NCBI RefSeq assembly: GCF_037038585.1
Contig: NC_092520.1
Location: forward strand, 10,669,001 to 10,733,000
Direction of reading: 5' to 3'
Source of the DNA: Patagioenas fasciata
Taxonomy: Eukaryota; Chordata; Aves; Columbiformes; Columbidae
Length of the DNA: 64,000 nucleotides
Below the pieces are notes generated by a model that saw only the letters and a program-made list of their open reading frames with translations, ran no database searches and was not told the DNA's origin. This document shows positions 61,148-64,000 of this stretch, in pieces (the stretch's first letter is position 1; the number at the start of each line of letters is the position of its first letter). Made by a program: the position numbers and the translations under genes.

Positions 61148-61172
61148 TGTTTGTTTGTTTGTTTGTTTGTTT
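61148..61172. repeat. (GTTT)n microsatellite
   Basis: About six uninterrupted GTTT units. Confidence 0.9.
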
Positions 61173-63305
61173 AACTAAGGAGAATGTATGTAGCTATCTG
61201 CAAGTTCTGCTAGCTTCAGCTGAGTTTCACCCTTGTTTTCACTCTTCACATAAGCAATTCTCATCACTCCTGAGCTCAATATGAGGCTTATGCAATAGCA
61301 GTTTCTTGCTAGTTTTAAAAGTGGTATTAGTTTGAAGAAGTACTGTGCATTTGGGAGTTTGGTTTGGACCTTTTTTTTTCAATTTTGTCGCCCGGTCTGA
61401 AGAAAGAAATCCTTTTTCCTATTAATCTTTTCACACTGCTTGCATTGAATATTTTTTTGTGATGACTTCGGACTGGTTCTATCACATGTCAGCCTCAAGT
61501 CTTAATCTTGAGTAAATTTAGACTAAGGCTGGAATTTTCAGCGTTGAATAAATACCCAGCTATTATCAGAGAAGCAGTCTCAACAGTATCTTGCACTCAT
61601 AATATCTTAGTTCTAGCAGGAAAAGCCCCATGTAAAATAATGGGATGTCCAATTATGTGGATTTGATTTGGTCAGGAAGTGCCTCAAAAAGAGATGAGTC
61701 TTATGGAATATAATATACTCCACCAGTAGCCAATCTGTGGAATGCAAGAACGTGCCACAACCAATAACTAATAGTACTAGGACTGTATTTTAAGTGGTAG
61801 AAGCTGCTTGGTTCCTGCTATTGTTCAACCTCAGCATTGCTAATGCCCTTATCTCTTTAAAAAGATGTAGGCATAGAAATAAATACATTTCATACTTTCT
61901 CACCGTTGCTATTCTTACCTTCTTCCTCCACTGATGTTTTCATCATGTGAAGTCTAATTTAGACAGTAATCTCCAAAAGCCCTTGTCACTTTACTGCCTA
62001 TTATGTGCCAGTCCTACACCAGTGGTGCTATATAAATGCTAATAATACAACAATATGCTCATTCTTTATAAATTCTGTAGGTGGAATTCCATCTGGTTTG
62101 TATATGTCAAGCAAGATGTTCATGTGAAAAGTCCTTGCTGTTCAGAATTTGTGATGGCTTATAAGCAGTTGGGAAATGACAGAAAAAAAAATGACAGGAC
62201 TGGACGTGCTTACCATTTGAACAGATACATCCAGATGTATCATTAAGACAGTGGCTGTGACTGGTGCAGAATACCCATGTTGTGTCATTCTTTTCTAATC
62301 TCTGAAATGCCTTAGTGAAGTAATTAGGACATTAACCAGTCTTTTCAGCTGTTTCTGAGTATTTTCAGCTCAATCTAGTCTATTTAAGAAAGTTTTGATA
62401 CTTGGAGCACTGCCATTTCTTTAACAACATTAATCTACTTTGGACTCTTTTGGAAGTGAGTGATAAGAACTCGGAGCATGTCCAGGCTCCCAGAAAAAGC
62501 TTTCCTGTCTTCAGCCAGATAACTGGTCTCAGATGGGCAGGTCCTCAGTCCCAGAAAGATCAGTCTTGGCTTCTGCATTGCTGTGCAGGAACTCACCAGC
62601 AGGGAGTGATGTGTAGGCGTAGGGTAAATTTGTGCAAAATATGATTATTCTGTTATTCTATGAAAATATCTTGACTATTCCCTGGGTTGAAGTTGTGTAC
62701 TTTCCCGTGAGATACTGATGGATTTGGCTGAATTAGACTAATAACTAATAACCTTGTAATCCAAAACATAAAAAGCTAGAGAATATAGGAAATCATTTTG
62801 CAAGTTTTCCCAGCTGCAAATTGAATGATGTCTAGAAGTCCCCATTGGCTAATCTCAATTGTATTCTGAGCTGCTCTAACTATTAATCGCTTGCCAAGGA
62901 TTAATGTAACCATGAATTACAAAGGGGAGCAATTCAGTGCTTCCTTGGTAAGGAGAAAATAAGTTTTCCCGTCCTCCATTTCATCTCTTGGCTGCTTCTA
63001 CGAGAACAAATGCTGATTGTGATTAAGCCTAAAACAGGAACTTTCAAAAACAGAAAATTGTAATAATTAATAGAAAATAGCCTTTAAAATAGTGTTTATG
63101 CATTGCTTAGTGGACAGTCTAGATGCATATTTGTCACAGAGATACACATACAGCTACACACAGGCTGTCTTGTGGGGTGAGACTAAGAAAATGCAAGTGT
63201 TTTCTTGCACTCAGAAAATCATATTGTGGTCATCCAGGGATTAAGGCTGGTTGGGCAGGAGGAGAGCTGAGAATCACACAAACCAGGGACAGCCCTGAGG
63301 CTGAG

Positions 63306-63342
63306 GGTGGGAGGAGGACGAGGAGGAGAAAGAGGAGGAGGA
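63306..63342. repeat. Purine-rich GGA tract upstream of the second gene
   Basis: A nearly pure G/A run of GAGGAGGA-type repeats ends about 50 bases before the ATG at 63392. It is probably in the 5' UTR or promoter; function is not known. Confidence 0.7.
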
Positions 63343-63391
63343 CTAAGGCAGCTGTTTGCCTGCTCTCCTCTCAGCCTGTAAAGCCACCGGT

Positions 63392-63473
63392 ATGGCCAGG
63401 AGCAAGTCCACCCTCTGCGTGTGGCTGGGCTGCCCCGGGCTGCTGGGCTGCTTCTTGCTGGGCTTTCTTGCAG
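63392..63473 (+). CDS. NAALAD2: First coding exon of a second M28B peptidase, probably NAALAD2 (rest beyond window)
   Basis: ATG at 63392 with G at -3 and +4 opens a 27-codon exon (MARSKSTLCVW, then a hydrophobic run ending LLGFLA) that stops at G/GTGAGT after the first base of a glycine codon. This is the same junction and phase as FOLH1 exon 1. The length of 27 codons before the split glycine and the MAxS start match human NAALAD2; FOLH1 has 39 codons there. Known family role: a type II membrane N-acetylated alpha-linked acidic dipeptidase acting on acidic peptides. The gene lies head-to-tail 5.9 kb after FOLH1. Only the tail and membrane segment are visible, so a further FOLH1-like copy cannot be fully excluded. 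Confidence 0.75.
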
Positions 63474-64000
63474 GTGAGTACAAAGACCCCGGGCTCAGCA
63501 CACGGCCTTCGCCCTCTGCAGATGCTGATGTGCAAGCCCTGATGTGACTGATGCCCCATCAGGGAGCTTCTACTGCTTTTTAAGGGTGTTATAAAACACG
63601 TCCCACAGTTTTTCTAAGAGGTTGTTCTCTCCAGCCATTTTTTTTTGTCTTTAGGGAGAGAGAGGAGTATAATGGCTGTGTGCTTCAGCCAAAAACGAGC
63701 CCTGGTGAACTGACAGCTTCCCATAATGGGCAGTCAGACTTTCAAAGAGCAGAGATTAAGAGTTTGAGACTACTGTGATTGAAAAACCTTCAGGATTATT
63801 ACTTTTGATAGTATTTCCTGATTTTTTTACTGCAGATCTATTTAAATGCTCTTTTCAGTTGCTATTTTAAAAATTAAAGGGCAGAGGAGGAGTTTTGACT
63901 GACAGCCAAACATGGAGTTGCTGAATTTTCCATCATGTACAATGAATTCCACTAGAATGTTAGATTATTTTCAGCAGTCACTTGCAGCACTTGTTTTTAA

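Larger units (their letters stand above)
60501..63391. other. Intergenic and presumed upstream region of the second peptidase gene
   Basis: No gene recognised. It holds a (GTTT)n microsatellite at about 61148-61172 and, just before the ATG at 63392, a purine-rich GGA tract (about 63306-63342). Unlike FOLH1, no strong CpG island is seen. Confidence 0.5.

Noticed and set aside
1-64000. CRISPR arrays, prokaryotic operons, tRNA or rRNA genes
   Set aside because: None of the required structures was seen, and the sequence is plainly vertebrate nuclear DNA.

Overview
The window reads as nuclear DNA of a bird. The evidence is CR1 LINE fragments ending in ATTCTATG/ATTCTGTG tails, two avian-type solo LTRs with TGTC...GACA ends plus a third LTR-like element, and a multi-exon vertebrate gene with canonical GT-AG introns. 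I cannot name the species from sequence alone.

Layout. Positions 1 to about 27,900 form an AT-rich, gene-poor stretch with no exon I can support. It carries CR1 copies in both orientations at about 323-860, 9701-10300, 15068-15338, 16428-18515, 24621-24790, 25903-26953, 27071-27345 and 27520-27904, and one solo LTR at 10623-11183. The last two CR1 copies are the same subfamily in opposite orientation and form a large inverted repeat. The right arm ends where a CpG island begins (about 27,905-28,440).

The CpG island holds the start of the main gene, an intact FOLH1 orthologue (glutamate carboxypeptidase II / folate hydrolase 1 / PSMA). I assembled it as 19 coding exons on the + strand from 28,118 to 57,523. 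They encode 751 residues with every intron phase consistent and no internal stop. Both zinc-ligand sets, the catalytic glutamate, the arginine patch and the substrate-sensing residues are present. Introns carry a few CR1 fragments (introns 4, 6 and 16), one antisense solo LTR (intron 8) and simple repeats.

After FOLH1 there are about 5.9 kb of intergenic DNA with an old CR1 fragment and an ERVL-like LTR. At 63,392-63,473 lies the first coding exon of a second M28B peptidase gene, best read as NAALAD2, in the same orientation; the rest lies beyond the window. The window therefore captures a head-to-tail FOLH1-NAALAD2 pair. Both encode type II membrane zinc peptidases that remove C-terminal glutamate from peptides such as N-acetylaspartylglutamate and, for FOLH1, folylpolyglutamate.

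I found no prokaryotic-type system, CRISPR array, rRNA or tRNA. I do not see an undescribed biological system. The most unusual local structures are the CR1 inverted repeat beside the FOLH1 promoter and the tandem gene pair.
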